Below, one piece after another: positions 34,935 through 43,198 of a stretch of DNA of 64,000 nucleotides; position 1 is the first letter of the stretch; every line of letters begins with the position of its first letter. The DNA is from Gordonia sediminis. Lineage in GTDB: Bacteria; Actinomycetota; Actinomycetes; Mycobacteriales; Mycobacteriaceae. The position numbers and the translations under genes were made by a program. The stretch spans positions 357,713 to 421,712 of the forward strand of contig RZUM01000006.1 in NCBI GenBank assembly GCA_004193205.1. The letters are read 5' to 3'. The notes below the pieces were generated by a model. It was not told the origin of the DNA. It searched no databases and was given only the letters and a program-made list of their open reading frames with translations.

Positions 34935-35524
34935 GCACGGTCGACGGTTCGACCCGCATCGGCGAGATCGTTGAAGACCCGATCGACCGCGATCCGGATC
35001 GAGGGACATTCTCCCGTGGCCCACAGTCGCCACGCATAGTCGAAGCCCGCCAGGCCGGCAGCAATCAACGGGCCGGCCGCTTCGGGCCGTTCGATTCGCC
35101 GCGCGAGCACCGGTGCGATGTTCCGCTCGTGCGTCAGGTATCTCTGCGTCAGGCGAGCGCGTAGTGACGGTGTCGTATGAATCATCCGCAAGCGAGAACG
35201 TTCGGGCTCGGAGTCCTCCCGCGCATTGGCCACTGACTCGGTGAACATCCGATGCATCAAGTCCCAGGGGCTCTCCCCAACGATGGGCGGAAGACTCTCG
35301 AGCACGGCGCCGTAATCGATCGATGACGCCTCCAGCGCCGCGAGCACCGCATCTTCTTTGCACGCAAAATAGCGAAAGAACGTCGCGCGGGAGATGCCGG
35401 CCTCTTTGGCGGCCTCGTCCACTGTGGCCTCGTCAAAACCACGCTCGGCGAAGTATTTGCTGAGAGCATCTGCGAGCTCCGCGCGGAGTGCATCTCGTGC
35501 ACGCTCGCGCACTCCGTGTGCCAT
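34922..35524 (-). CDS. TetR family transcriptional regulator
   Basis: 200 aa. The N-terminal helix-turn-helix (about 15-62: ATVDEAAKEAGISRATFFRYF) is typical; the C-terminal ligand domain resembles the MftR-like group. It lies downstream of, and in the same direction as, the MFS gene at 35703-37166, separated by 178 bp, and probably senses the transported compound or its metabolite. MftR-like TetR proteins can respond to acyl-CoA. Its own operator could not be recognised. Confidence 0.9.
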   Translation of the reverse strand: MAHGVRERARDALRAELADALSKYFAERGFDEATVDEAAKEAGISRATFFRYFACKEDAVLAALEASSIDYGAVLESLPPIVGESPWDLMHRMFTESVANAREDSEPERSRLRMIHTTPSLRARLTQRYLTHERNIAPVLARRIERPEAAGPLIAAGLAGFDYAWRLWATGECPSIRIAVDRVFNDLADAGRTVDRAQLP

Positions 35525-35613
35525 GTGGCAAGGCTACCGGAGCACCGACCGATCCCGAAGCCGCTGTGCGTACACGCATCCGTTCGCGCCGCCGGCGCCC
35601 TCAAACGGCGAAG

Positions 35614-35668
35614 CGCGGGCTGAAGGTTCGGCTGCGCAACTCGCGCCTCCGCTCCCTCAGCCCGCGCC
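35614..35668 (-). terminator. Possible attenuator between MFS and TetR genes
   Basis: 11-bp perfect arms (35614-35624 and 35658-35668) with a 33-nt loop, in the gap after the MFS stop. The wide loop makes a strong terminator doubtful. Confidence 0.35.
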
Positions 35669-35702
35669 TGAACCTGCTCGAGGCCCGGTGATAGCTCGTC
35701 CG

Positions 35703-37166
35703 CTACACCGTCGCCCCATTGGGCTCCGGAACGCCGGCGCCAACTTGGTCTTCCTCCGCGTCCGCGATGTAGATCCGCGGGCCCGGACGGAAGCGGATCG
35801 CGAGCGCGATCACGGCAACCGCTGCCCAGATTGCGAGTAGCAGCCACGATACGGCGGCTGCGCCGACGGCCGCCAGGATGGTCGAGATGATGAACGGACC
35901 GGCCACATTGACCAGGCGCCCGAACCCGTAGGTGAAGCCGGCACCCGAGGCACGCAGAGTTGAAGGATATTCCTCTGCAGTGGTGAGATTCGCAAGCGGC
36001 ACGAACGCTCCGAAGGTGAACATCATCATGAATGCAGCAATGCTGAGGACCAGCGTCACCGTGGTCGTTGCGAACACGAATGCCGCTACCATGCCGATAG
36101 CCGACACTGCACACATCGCGATCCAGCGACGGACGAACCGAGTGATGATGATCATCGACAGCGCGCCGACAGGCTGCCCGATGGTACCGAGGAAGGAAAT
36201 GGTGAGGAGTTGCTCAGTCGAGAACCCACGAAGACTGAGCATGGTCGGAAGCCACACGTTGAACGACACCGCGACGAAGATGTACAGCGTCCACATAGCC
36301 ATCAGCAGGGACGTCGGCACCACCAGGCGTCCGCGGAACAGGTCCAAATACTTGCCTGGCCGGCCGTCATCGTCTGCTCCGTTCATCTGTGATTCCGACT
36401 CGGCGGTCTCCAACGAGCGGTCGATCGCAGCCTGCGACTTGTCAGGTGTGTAATCCGGCAGGTCGTGTCCCCGCTCGAGCGCTTCCATCGCGGCTTCCGC
36501 GTCTGCGTTCCGGCCGCGCGAGACCAACCACAGCGGCGATTCCGGCATAAACTTCATCGGTATCAGGAACAGCAGTCCGACCCCACCGAAGATGAACACC
36601 AGGCGCCAACCATAGTCACCGAGTGGGACCACCACCCTGGCGAACGCCGATATCACGACGACGGACGCAGTACCGAAGAACCCGACGAACGCCGTTCGCG
36701 CATTGCGCTGCGAGCGCGGGCTGATCTCGATCAGATAGGTGATGGCGACGATATATAGAGCACCGAGGGCAACACCACTCAAGAACCTGAGGACGACGAA
36801 GACCGCCACGCCCTCAATGAGGGCGAAGCTCATCGTTCCAACGGACCCGATGAACAGCGACCAGCGCAACACCCGCATTCGACCGATCCTGTCGGCGACA
36901 CGGCCGCCGAGCCAAGCACCGACCACTGTCCCGAACAGGGTTGTGCTGACGAGGAAGGCGATGTTATCGACCGAGAATCCGAGGCTTTCCTGAAGCGTCG
37001 GAGCAACGAACGACAAACTCATGTCATTGGCGAAATCGAACAGTACCGCCATGCCGAGGGTCAGGACGTATACGACCATCATCCCTTTGAAGGGCACTCT
37101 TTCGAGTCGCGTGAGGATCTCGCGCTCCTTATCGGGATCGGCTACACCGATCGTTGCTTCGCTCAC
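35703..37166 (-). CDS. MFS transporter, aromatic acid:H+ symporter-like
   Basis: 487-aa inner-membrane transporter with about 12 helices. The loop 2-3 motif GGRVADRIGRMRVL, VLTLGMAVLFDFANDMSL and VALGALYIVAITYLIE are shared with the paralogue at 19434-20867, and a long acidic central loop (about 215-270) is present. Uptake of an aromatic or cyclic acid is inferred. The start at 37166 has the GAGTGAGAAGTGAGC leader and only a weak site. The palindrome ACTGTATTACGGT lies 237 bp upstream, so the same regulator may control both importers. Confidence 0.9.
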   Translation of the reverse strand: MSEATIGVADPDKEREILTRLERVPFKGMMVVYVLTLGMAVLFDFANDMSLSFVAPTLQESLGFSVDNIAFLVSTTLFGTVVGAWLGGRVADRIGRMRVLRWSLFIGSVGTMSFALIEGVAVFVVLRFLSGVALGALYIVAITYLIEISPRSQRNARTAFVGFFGTASVVVISAFARVVVPLGDYGWRLVFIFGGVGLLFLIPMKFMPESPLWLVSRGRNADAEAAMEALERGHDLPDYTPDKSQAAIDRSLETAESESQMNGADDDGRPGKYLDLFRGRLVVPTSLLMAMWTLYIFVAVSFNVWLPTMLSLRGFSTEQLLTISFLGTIGQPVGALSMIIITRFVRRWIAMCAVSAIGMVAAFVFATTTVTLVLSIAAFMMMFTFGAFVPLANLTTAEEYPSTLRASGAGFTYGFGRLVNVAGPFIISTILAAVGAAAVSWLLLAIWAAVAVIALAIRFRPGPRIYIADAEEDQVGAGVPEPNGATV

Positions 37167-37920
37167 TTCTCACTCCTTGATGTTGCGTTCGGAAATCTGC
37201 AGACAAACGGGCCGCGGGTTCGGGCGGGCCCACTCGAGCCCAGGCATGTTGTCGTGACCCCAGGGATGTCGGACGGTGGTCACACTGCCTCAGAGCTGGC
37301 GTCGAGGGTCCTCTCAACGATTCCTTCCTAGACGACTGACGGTCGTGCGGCCTGCGCCACTGAAGCGCCCTACGTGTGGTACAGATCACCGCTGACTGAA
37401 TGACTGTATTACGGTATTCGACACCACGCAAGACCTATGGGCGTATTGGACTCGCCAGTGCCATTTGCGACCGCCAATTGACCACTCTGGGCTGATTGTT
37501 TGCCATGAGGATGGGCCCGGACCGGTCGACGACGCGTGTGCCGCGGCCCTGGACTTCGCCGTCATCGCCGTGCCCAAGATCGCCTCGATGCTGGCCCAGG
37601 CCACCGAGAACGCCACCCCGTACAAGCCGGTGGTCGCCGGATCGGAATCTCCCGCTTCTCCGCAACCCCTCCGAATACGCCACCACCAACCCCGCGTTGG
37701 CGCTGGTTCCCCACGCCGACAACACTATTCAGGAGTTGCCAGGTCCGGAACCACCACCAGCGGTGCGCCCGAATCGGTCGGCGCCGACACGATCGGCCTG
37801 CTCAAAATCTCAAACTCGGGGCACTCGCCGACACCCTGCCCCAACGCGCCGCCCATCATTGCAGGGCAAGCGGAATCCGGCGAAGGACTTCGTGCACGGG
37901 TTGCGCCGGGTCGCCGAGCT
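37167..37920. other. MFS upstream region and degraded DNA
   Basis: The first part contains operator site 7 (37403-37415). From about 37430 the plus strand has open stretches in several frames (for example AVIAVPKIASMLAQATENA near 37556) that I do not recognise. They lead directly into the transposase remnant and are probably part of the same debris. Confidence 0.5.
37403..37415. promoter_or_regulatory. GntR-type operator site 7 (ACTGTATTACGGT)
   Basis: 12 of 13 bases match. It is upstream of the MFS-TetR unit, 237 bp from the start. Confidence 0.68.
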
Positions 37921-38389
37921 GGGTGCCGGCCGGGCAACAAGAACGACGGCTCCCACGTGGAGCAGAAGAACTGGGCGGTGGTGCGTACCGTGGTCGGCTA
38001 CCACCGCTACGACACTCCACGGGAGTTGTTGTTGCTCAACGAGATATGGGTGCTGCAGTCGCAGCTGACGAACTACTTCTACCCGCAGCAGAAGCTGATC
38101 TCCAAGACCCGAAACGGTGCGAAGGTCACCAAGAAACACGACCGTGCGACCACCCCATATCGCGCGCGGAACGCCACCCGCAGGTCGACCCGACCGTCGT
38201 GGAGCTCTGGCCGACACGCACGCCCAGATCAACCCGGCCGCCGCGCAGCGCCGCATCCAGGCCCTCTCAGGCCAGCTGCTTCCCATCACCACCAGCAAGG
38301 CCGCACCCCGCACCAAAGCCACCGTCACCCCGCCGGGTAGGCGCGCATCTCAGGATGAGGCAACGACTGAGGCTACGCGCGCATCTTGA
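37921..38389 (+). pseudogene. Integrase-core transposase remnant (C-terminal part)
   Basis: The C-terminal end of a DDE/integrase-core transposase. NKNDGSHVEQKNWAVV near 37937, followed by LLLLNEIWVLQSQLTNYFYP and ISKTRNGAKVTKKHD, is the pattern after the catalytic Glu in this transposase group. Near 38190 the frame shifts and continues as ADTHAQINPAAAQRRIQAL and TTSKAAPRTKATVTPP, stopping at 38389. The N-terminal and catalytic Asp regions are missing or scrambled. It marks an old insertion between the MFS gene and the gentisate operon. Confidence 0.8.
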
Positions 38390-38401
38390 CATGAGGCAAC
38401 A
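38340..38401. repeat. Imperfect direct repeat at the end of the transposase remnant
   Basis: Two copies of roughly CGCGCATCT-N-ATGAGGCAAC, near 38340-38364 and 38377-38401, at the 3' end of the transposase debris. They may be end sequences of two related insertion sequences, or one end duplicated. Confidence 0.5.
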
Positions 38402-38446
38402 CGTCGAGGCGCGCAGGGTAATAGCTGATTCAGCGAGATGAAATGG

Positions 38447-39082
38447 TCACAGCCAGGGGTCGAGGCCAGGTGCGTCGTCGAGGCCACTGGGCCGGCCGGT
38501 CAGCCAGGCGACGCGCTGCGGCAGGTCCGCTGCGATATCGGGAACGTCACCGCGTTTGCGGATCACGTCCTCGCTGAGAGCATGCAGGAACGCCTCTGGC
38601 AGCTCCGCGAACTCGGCGCCGAGCCGCAGGTCAACCGAGTGCACGTACACCTCTCGAGCGCGCATCCACGGGATCTCGGCGGCGCGAACCACCCGGCCTT
38701 GCGCCGTGGTCACTTCTGCTGCCCATTGGGATTCGGATAGGCCGGCCATGCTCTCGCCGAGAGTGGCTGCCGCGGCGCGCACCCACCTGTTGAGCTCGGG
38801 CCCCGAGAGGGTGGCTCCTTGCTCGATCGACGCCGCGCGTTCCTCGGCGCTCTTGTACATCGGCGTGACCTCACCGGTGGCCGCCCAGTGCACGAGATTG
38901 CACAGGGCATCTGCATTGGCCGCGACGTGAGCGACCACGTGGCGTCGGGTCCAGTTGGGAAGCGCGCTTGCACTCTCATATTCCGACTCGCTCAGACCGT
39001 CCGTCAAGCCGAGGAACAAGTCGGTACCGTCGTCGGACCAGCGAAGCGAATCGGCGAGTTCGCGACTCATTCCTTGACTCAT
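38447..39082 (-). CDS. nagL: Mycothiol-dependent maleylpyruvate isomerase
   Basis: 211 aa. It isomerises maleylpyruvate to fumarylpyruvate using mycothiol, step two of the gentisate pathway. The zinc ligands H52 (VVAHVAAN), E144 and H148 (REVYVH) fall at the numbering I recall for the Corynebacterium glutamicum enzyme, and ALCNLVHWAATGEVTPMY is also characteristic. The ATG at 39082 overlaps the upstream FAH stop (ATGA), and an in-frame ATG 12 bp later lies in a short tandem repeat (GTCAAGGAATGA); the first fits the ligand numbering better. Third gene of the gentisate operon. Confidence 0.93.
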   Translation of the reverse strand: MSQGMSRELADSLRWSDDGTDLFLGLTDGLSESEYESASALPNWTRRHVVAHVAANADALCNLVHWAATGEVTPMYKSAEERAASIEQGATLSGPELNRWVRAAAATLGESMAGLSESQWAAEVTTAQGRVVRAAEIPWMRAREVYVHSVDLRLGAEFAELPEAFLHALSEDVIRKRGDVPDIAADLPQRVAWLTGRPSGLDDAPGLDPWL

Positions 39083-39903
39083 TCCTTGACGATCCTGTTG
39101 ATGCACCGGCCGATGTTCTCGATCTCGGTCGTGACGGTCTCCCCGCCCATCAGGTAGATCTTTGGTTCCCGTGCATGACCCACGCCGGCCGGGGTGCCGG
39201 TGGCGATCAGGTCGCCCGGACGGAGCTCTACGAGCGTGGACACGTACTGCACGAGGTATACCGGATCGAAGAGCAAGGTGCCGGTGTCGTCGTTCTGCAT
39301 CACCTGCTCGTCCACGGTCGTCCGCACCGCGAGCGCCGGGCGAACACCGCCGGGCAGCTCGTCTGGCGTCACGAGCCACGGACCAACGGGGGTCGAGGAA
39401 TCCCAGATCTTCCCCTGCGTCCATTCGATAGTGCGAAATTGCCAGTCGCGCATCGAGATATCATTCATGATGGTGAATCCCGCGATCGCTGCCGCGGCCT
39501 GTGCTTCCGTCGCTCTCCGGACGCGATCGCCGATGACGACGGTCAGCTCCACCTCCCAGTCCAGCGCGTCTGTCTCACCGGGCTTGACGATGTCGTCGTA
39601 CGGGCCGATCAGTGTGCTGGCGAACTTCGTGAACAACGTGGGGTACGTGGGAAGTTCCCGCTTCATCTCGAGGATGTGATTGCGATAGTTGTGACCCACG
39701 CACACAACTTTGGCGGGCGACGGGACGGTGGGGGCGAAATCTGCCCCTTCCAGCGACCAGGTCGGGCCGGTCGGCGTTGCCGCGGCAAGAGTGGTGTTTG
39801 CCAGCAATTCACCGAGATCCGAATAGCCCAGGTCCACCAGGACGTCTCCGTCTTTGCGGACGGCGCGGTTGCCATCGGGTGTCCGAATTGTCGCGAACTT
39901 CAT
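39079..39903 (-). CDS. nagK: Fumarylpyruvate hydrolase (FAH family)
   Basis: 274-aa FAH-fold hydrolase. Metal ligands E117 and E119 (DWEVELTVVIG) and D148 (MNDISMRDWQF) are present. It splits fumarylpyruvate to fumarate and pyruvate, ending the gentisate pathway; this assignment comes from position between gentisate dioxygenase and maleylpyruvate isomerase. The start ATG at 39903 overlaps the dioxygenase stop by one base (TGATG), and the stop overlaps the isomerase start. It is paralogous to the FAH protein at 971-1795. Confidence 0.92.
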   Translation of the reverse strand: MKFATIRTPDGNRAVRKDGDVLVDLGYSDLGELLANTTLAAATPTGPTWSLEGADFAPTVPSPAKVVCVGHNYRNHILEMKRELPTYPTLFTKFASTLIGPYDDIVKPGETDALDWEVELTVVIGDRVRRATEAQAAAAIAGFTIMNDISMRDWQFRTIEWTQGKIWDSSTPVGPWLVTPDELPGGVRPALAVRTTVDEQVMQNDDTGTLLFDPVYLVQYVSTLVELRPGDLIATGTPAGVGHAREPKIYLMGGETVTTEIENIGRCINRIVKE

Positions 39904-41039
39904 CAGTTTTCCTCCACAGTCGAGCGATACAGGCCAAGGGCCTCGAATACGGGCGCGTCCGAGAACCGGAAGAGATCCAGCGCACGGGAGTCCGAATCGG
40001 TTGCGCCGGCCTCAGATCGCACCGAGAAGTCCTTCCAGGACGGAACCGTGAACAGGTCACCGCGGGCGATACTCCAGGTTTCGTCCCCCACGGTCACGGT
40101 TCCCGAGCCGTCGAAGACCTGAACAACCGACGACCCCACCTCACGCCGCGGTCGTGTCTCGACCCCGGGAAGTACTCGATGCATCTCGGCGCGAATGGTG
40201 CTCAGGACGTCGCCACCATTCACGGGATTGGTATACCGGACCGCCGCATGGCCCGGCTCCAGCAATCCGCCGCCCAATCCGTCTGCCCCGACGGCAAGTT
40301 GTTCGGTCAACGCCCGGTCGGTGAACTCCCATTTGTAGGAGAGGAGCGGAGTTCCCGAGTCCGGGATGCGCTCGGAGAGTGGTCTCAGCCCGGGGTATCC
40401 CCAGAGCCGCTCCGAACGTGAGAGGTCACCCGATACCTTCTCATCGTCCGGGATCTGGTCGCGCCCATACTCAAAGAACTGGGTGTCCGCCAGATACTGG
40501 AAAGGAATGTCCAGACCGTCGATCCACGCCATCGGGCGAGTCGAGACGTTGTAGTGCGCGTGCCAGTTCCAGCCCGGCTGCGGCAGGAAGTCACCGCGGC
40601 GCATCGGTACCGAGTCCCCGCCGACGACGGTCCACACGCCCTCTCCATCCACGATGAAACGGAAAGCGTTCTGAGTGTGGCGATGTTCGGGGGCATCCTC
40701 GCCAGGCAGCAGATATTGGATTGCCGCCCACAACGTCGGCGTCGCGAATGGCCGTCCCCCGAGTGACGGGTTGGCCAATGCAATGGCACGACGTTCGCCG
40801 CCCCGCCCGACGGGCACCAGATCCCCGGCCCGGGCAGCCAGCTCACGCAGGTTGCTCCAGCGCCACAGGTGCGGCGCCGCTTGCGATCGTGGGTGACTCG
40901 GCATCAGGTCACCGATCTCGGTCCACAGTGGAACCAACATCTCTTTCTCGAAACTGCGATAGAGATCTTCGAGATCCGGAGTGACGTCCGGTTGCCCTGG
41001 CGCCTGTACCGCCTGCAATTGGACCGGAGAAATACCCAT
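39903..41039 (-). CDS. nagI: Gentisate 1,2-dioxygenase
   Basis: 378-aa bicupin Fe(II) dioxygenase opening gentisate (2,5-dihydroxybenzoate) to maleylpyruvate. Iron ligands H119 and H121 (EHRHTQNAFRF) and H160 (GWNWHAHYN) are conserved, and the second cupin (about 265-345) is also present. ATG 41039 is used: the AAGGG site lies 6 nt before it, whereas ATG 41045 directly abuts that site. First gene of the gentisate operon; a perfect TTCTG-N5-CAGAA palindrome lies 48 bp upstream. The origin of gentisate (3-hydroxybenzoate, salicylate or other) is not shown here. Confidence 0.95.
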   Translation of the reverse strand: MGISPVQLQAVQAPGQPDVTPDLEDLYRSFEKEMLVPLWTEIGDLMPSHPRSQAAPHLWRWSNLRELAARAGDLVPVGRGGERRAIALANPSLGGRPFATPTLWAAIQYLLPGEDAPEHRHTQNAFRFIVDGEGVWTVVGGDSVPMRRGDFLPQPGWNWHAHYNVSTRPMAWIDGLDIPFQYLADTQFFEYGRDQIPDDEKVSGDLSRSERLWGYPGLRPLSERIPDSGTPLLSYKWEFTDRALTEQLAVGADGLGGGLLEPGHAAVRYTNPVNGGDVLSTIRAEMHRVLPGVETRPRREVGSSVVQVFDGSGTVTVGDETWSIARGDLFTVPSWKDFSVRSEAGATDSDSRALDLFRFSDAPVFEALGLYRSTVEEN

Positions 41040-41086
41040 GTTCATCCCTTCATACTGCCGAGCTGACCCCACCGGGAGAAGCGTTG

Positions 41087-41103
41087 ATTCTGCACAGCAG
41101 AAT
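41087..41103. promoter_or_regulatory. TTCTG-N5-CAGAA palindrome, copy B (gentisate operon)
   Basis: Perfect 7-bp arms (ATTCTGC and GCAGAAT) with a 3-nt centre, 48 bp upstream of the gentisate dioxygenase. It matches the copy upstream of the Fe-ADH/IclR genes, so the IclR at 44477 is a likely ligand-responsive regulator. Confidence 0.72.
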
Positions 41104-41178
41104 TGTGGTGGCGCGTTTTGGCACCCCGCGGGCTACGGGTCTCTCGGCGTCGGTCAGTGCCCGCGTCCCTGCGCCTGT

Positions 41179-41616
41179 TTACGAATTGAGCCAGGGATAC
41201 CGCGCGGTGTCTGCACTCGCATAGTCCGGGTCAAGGTATGTCGAGAGGCGGTGGATCTTGAAGTCCCGGATCTCGAAAACGTCACACCAGTTGCCGGCGT
41301 GCGTGATCCCCGCACGCCACTCGACGCCGTCAGACGTCGTCCCGTGGCTCGTGCCCTCCAGCACGACGAGGTCACCCTGCACGACCACGTTGTAGAACAT
41401 CGCATGGTGCTCGATGCTGGCGATCATGGTGGAGAGTTGCTCGAAGAACTTCTTGATCTCGGTTTTGCCGCGCATCAATCCCCTCTTGGGGAAGTAGTAC
41501 AGCGCGTACTCATCGAAGAGCTCCAACGTGTCGCCGCCGGTGTCGAGGCGAAGGAGGAACTCCTTGGCCACCGAGACCCGCTGTTCGTCGGTCATGACGC
41601 CCGTGGTCACGCTCAT
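41179..41616 (-). CDS. SnoaL-like (NTF2-fold) protein
   Basis: 145-aa single-domain NTF2-like protein. The segments ELFDEYALYYFPKRG, GKTEIKKFFEQL and NWCDVFEIRDFKIHRL follow the SnoaL pattern. It is the last gene of the Fe-ADH, aldehyde dehydrogenase, SnoaL unit. Small members often act as isomerases or dehydratases on ring compounds; the reaction here is unknown. ATG 41616 has a GAGGT site; the upstream in-frame extension to 41700 has no family sequence. A short palindrome (GAATCC-CACA-GGATTC, 41643-41658) lies just before it. Confidence 0.82.
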   Translation of the reverse strand: MSVTTGVMTDEQRVSVAKEFLLRLDTGGDTLELFDEYALYYFPKRGLMRGKTEIKKFFEQLSTMIASIEHHAMFYNVVVQGDLVVLEGTSHGTTSDGVEWRAGITHAGNWCDVFEIRDFKIHRLSTYLDPDYASADTARYPWLNS

Positions 41617-41642
41617 GGAAATTACCTCAATCTCTCTTGACC

Positions 41643-41658
41643 GAATCCCACAGGATTC
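41643..41658. promoter_or_regulatory. Short palindrome before the SnoaL gene
   Basis: 6-bp arms (GAATCC, GGATTC) with a 4-nt centre, 27 bp upstream of the SnoaL start. It is unlike the two main operator families and may be chance. Confidence 0.3.
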
Positions 41659-41715
41659 ACAATCGGAGTGGTCGTCACCGGCCCGGAAGGCCATCCGCAC
41701 ACCGCGGTAATGCCG

Positions 41716-43188
41716 TCACACTGAGCGCCGCTGGCCCGCGAAGTTCACATGCACATTCTTCGACTGGGTGTATGACTCGAGTTCTTCGATATCCTCTTCG
41801 CGCCCCAGACCACTGTTCTTGAATCCACCGAACGCGGTGCCCGGTGTATGCCGGGAGACATCGTTCACCCAGACGTAGCCCGCCTCGACGTCATGGGCGA
41901 ACTGGTGCGCCAGGTCGAGGTCACGGGTGAAGATACTCGCGGTGAGTCCGTACTCGACCATATTCGCAATCCGGATGGCATCGTCGTAGTCCTCGAACGG
42001 CATGGCTGCCAGAACCGGCCCGAAGATCTCCTCCTGAGCGAGGCGTGAGGCGGGATCAACGTCGGCGAACAGGGTCGGCCGCACGAACCGGCCGGCATCG
42101 AGTCCGTCGGCGCTGACGCGCGTTCCGCCTGCGACGAGTCGCGCGCCCTCACTGCGACCGACGTCGATATAGGACAGCACCTTGTCCATCTGGGCCTGAC
42201 TGACGATGGCCCCGGTATCGGTGTCCTCACTGGCGGGAGATCCGCTCGTCAGGTCCTCGAGTTTGGCTCCCAGCCGATCAACGAACTCGGCATAGATGTC
42301 TTTGTGAACGATCAGCCGCGACGTCGACCCACACGATTGCCCCTGCCACGTGAAGTTCATACCCCGCGTCGCAGCGTCGAGTGCAATATCCATGTCCGAG
42401 TCCGGATACACGACAAGTGGGTTCTTCCCACCGAGTTCGAGGGTCACGTGCTTCACACTGACCTCCGCGGCCCGTCGCAGGATGGCCCGACCTGTCGCCG
42501 CAGACCCGATGAACGCCAGCCGCCGGATATCCGGGTGCGCGACCAGTGCGTCCCCGGCCTCGTGCCCATAGCCCGTGACGACATTGAAAACTCCATCGGG
42601 GAGTACTTCCTTGGCCAGTTCCCCCAGCCGTAGCGCGGACAGGCTGGTGAACTCACTCGGTTTGATGACCACCGTGTTGCCGGCCGCCAACGGTGCGGCA
42701 ATCTTCGATGCGGCAAACATGAAAGGGTGGTTGAACGGGATGATTCGGGCAACCACACCCCACGGCTGCCGCAGGGAATAGTTCAGACGCCCTTGGCTTG
42801 TCGGCACGGTGTGGCCACGCAGCTGCAGGATGAGTCCGGCATAGTAGCGAAGCTGGGCTGCGCCGACGAAAGCGTCATTGCGCATCTCCCGGATGGGGCT
42901 CCCGTTGTCGGTGACATCGAGATGCGCCAGCTCGTCGGCGTTTTCGACGATGACGTCGGCGAGCTGGTTGAGCACGCGAGCTCGCTGCAGCGGGTCGGTG
43001 CCCGACCAGCCGGGAAAGGCGCCGCGGGCCGCCGCCACGGCGGCGTCGACGTCGTCTGCGGTGCCGGCCGGAAAACGTGCGATCACCTCGCCGGTAGCGG
43101 GATTCTCGGCCTCGATGAAACGGTCGGCGGAGCCCACGGAGGCCTCGCCGCCGATGTGCATCGGCAGCGTTGGGATGGTGGTTGTCAT
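41716..43188 (-). CDS. NAD(P)-dependent aldehyde dehydrogenase
   Basis: 490-aa aldehyde dehydrogenase. Seen: PFNHPF (151-156), FIGS near 227-229, base E251 (LELGGKN) and nucleophile C286 (WQGQSCGS). It is 10 bp after the Fe-dependent alcohol dehydrogenase, so an alcohol-to-aldehyde-to-acid pair is likely. ATG 43188 has a GGAG site. The substrate is unknown; it is co-transcribed towards a SnoaL protein, upstream of the gentisate operon. Confidence 0.93.
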   Translation of the reverse strand: MTTTIPTLPMHIGGEASVGSADRFIEAENPATGEVIARFPAGTADDVDAAVAAARGAFPGWSGTDPLQRARVLNQLADVIVENADELAHLDVTDNGSPIREMRNDAFVGAAQLRYYAGLILQLRGHTVPTSQGRLNYSLRQPWGVVARIIPFNHPFMFAASKIAAPLAAGNTVVIKPSEFTSLSALRLGELAKEVLPDGVFNVVTGYGHEAGDALVAHPDIRRLAFIGSAATGRAILRRAAEVSVKHVTLELGGKNPLVVYPDSDMDIALDAATRGMNFTWQGQSCGSTSRLIVHKDIYAEFVDRLGAKLEDLTSGSPASEDTDTGAIVSQAQMDKVLSYIDVGRSEGARLVAGGTRVSADGLDAGRFVRPTLFADVDPASRLAQEEIFGPVLAAMPFEDYDDAIRIANMVEYGLTASIFTRDLDLAHQFAHDVEAGYVWVNDVSRHTPGTAFGGFKNSGLGREEDIEELESYTQSKNVHVNFAGQRRSV

Positions 43189-43198
43189 GACTTCTCCT

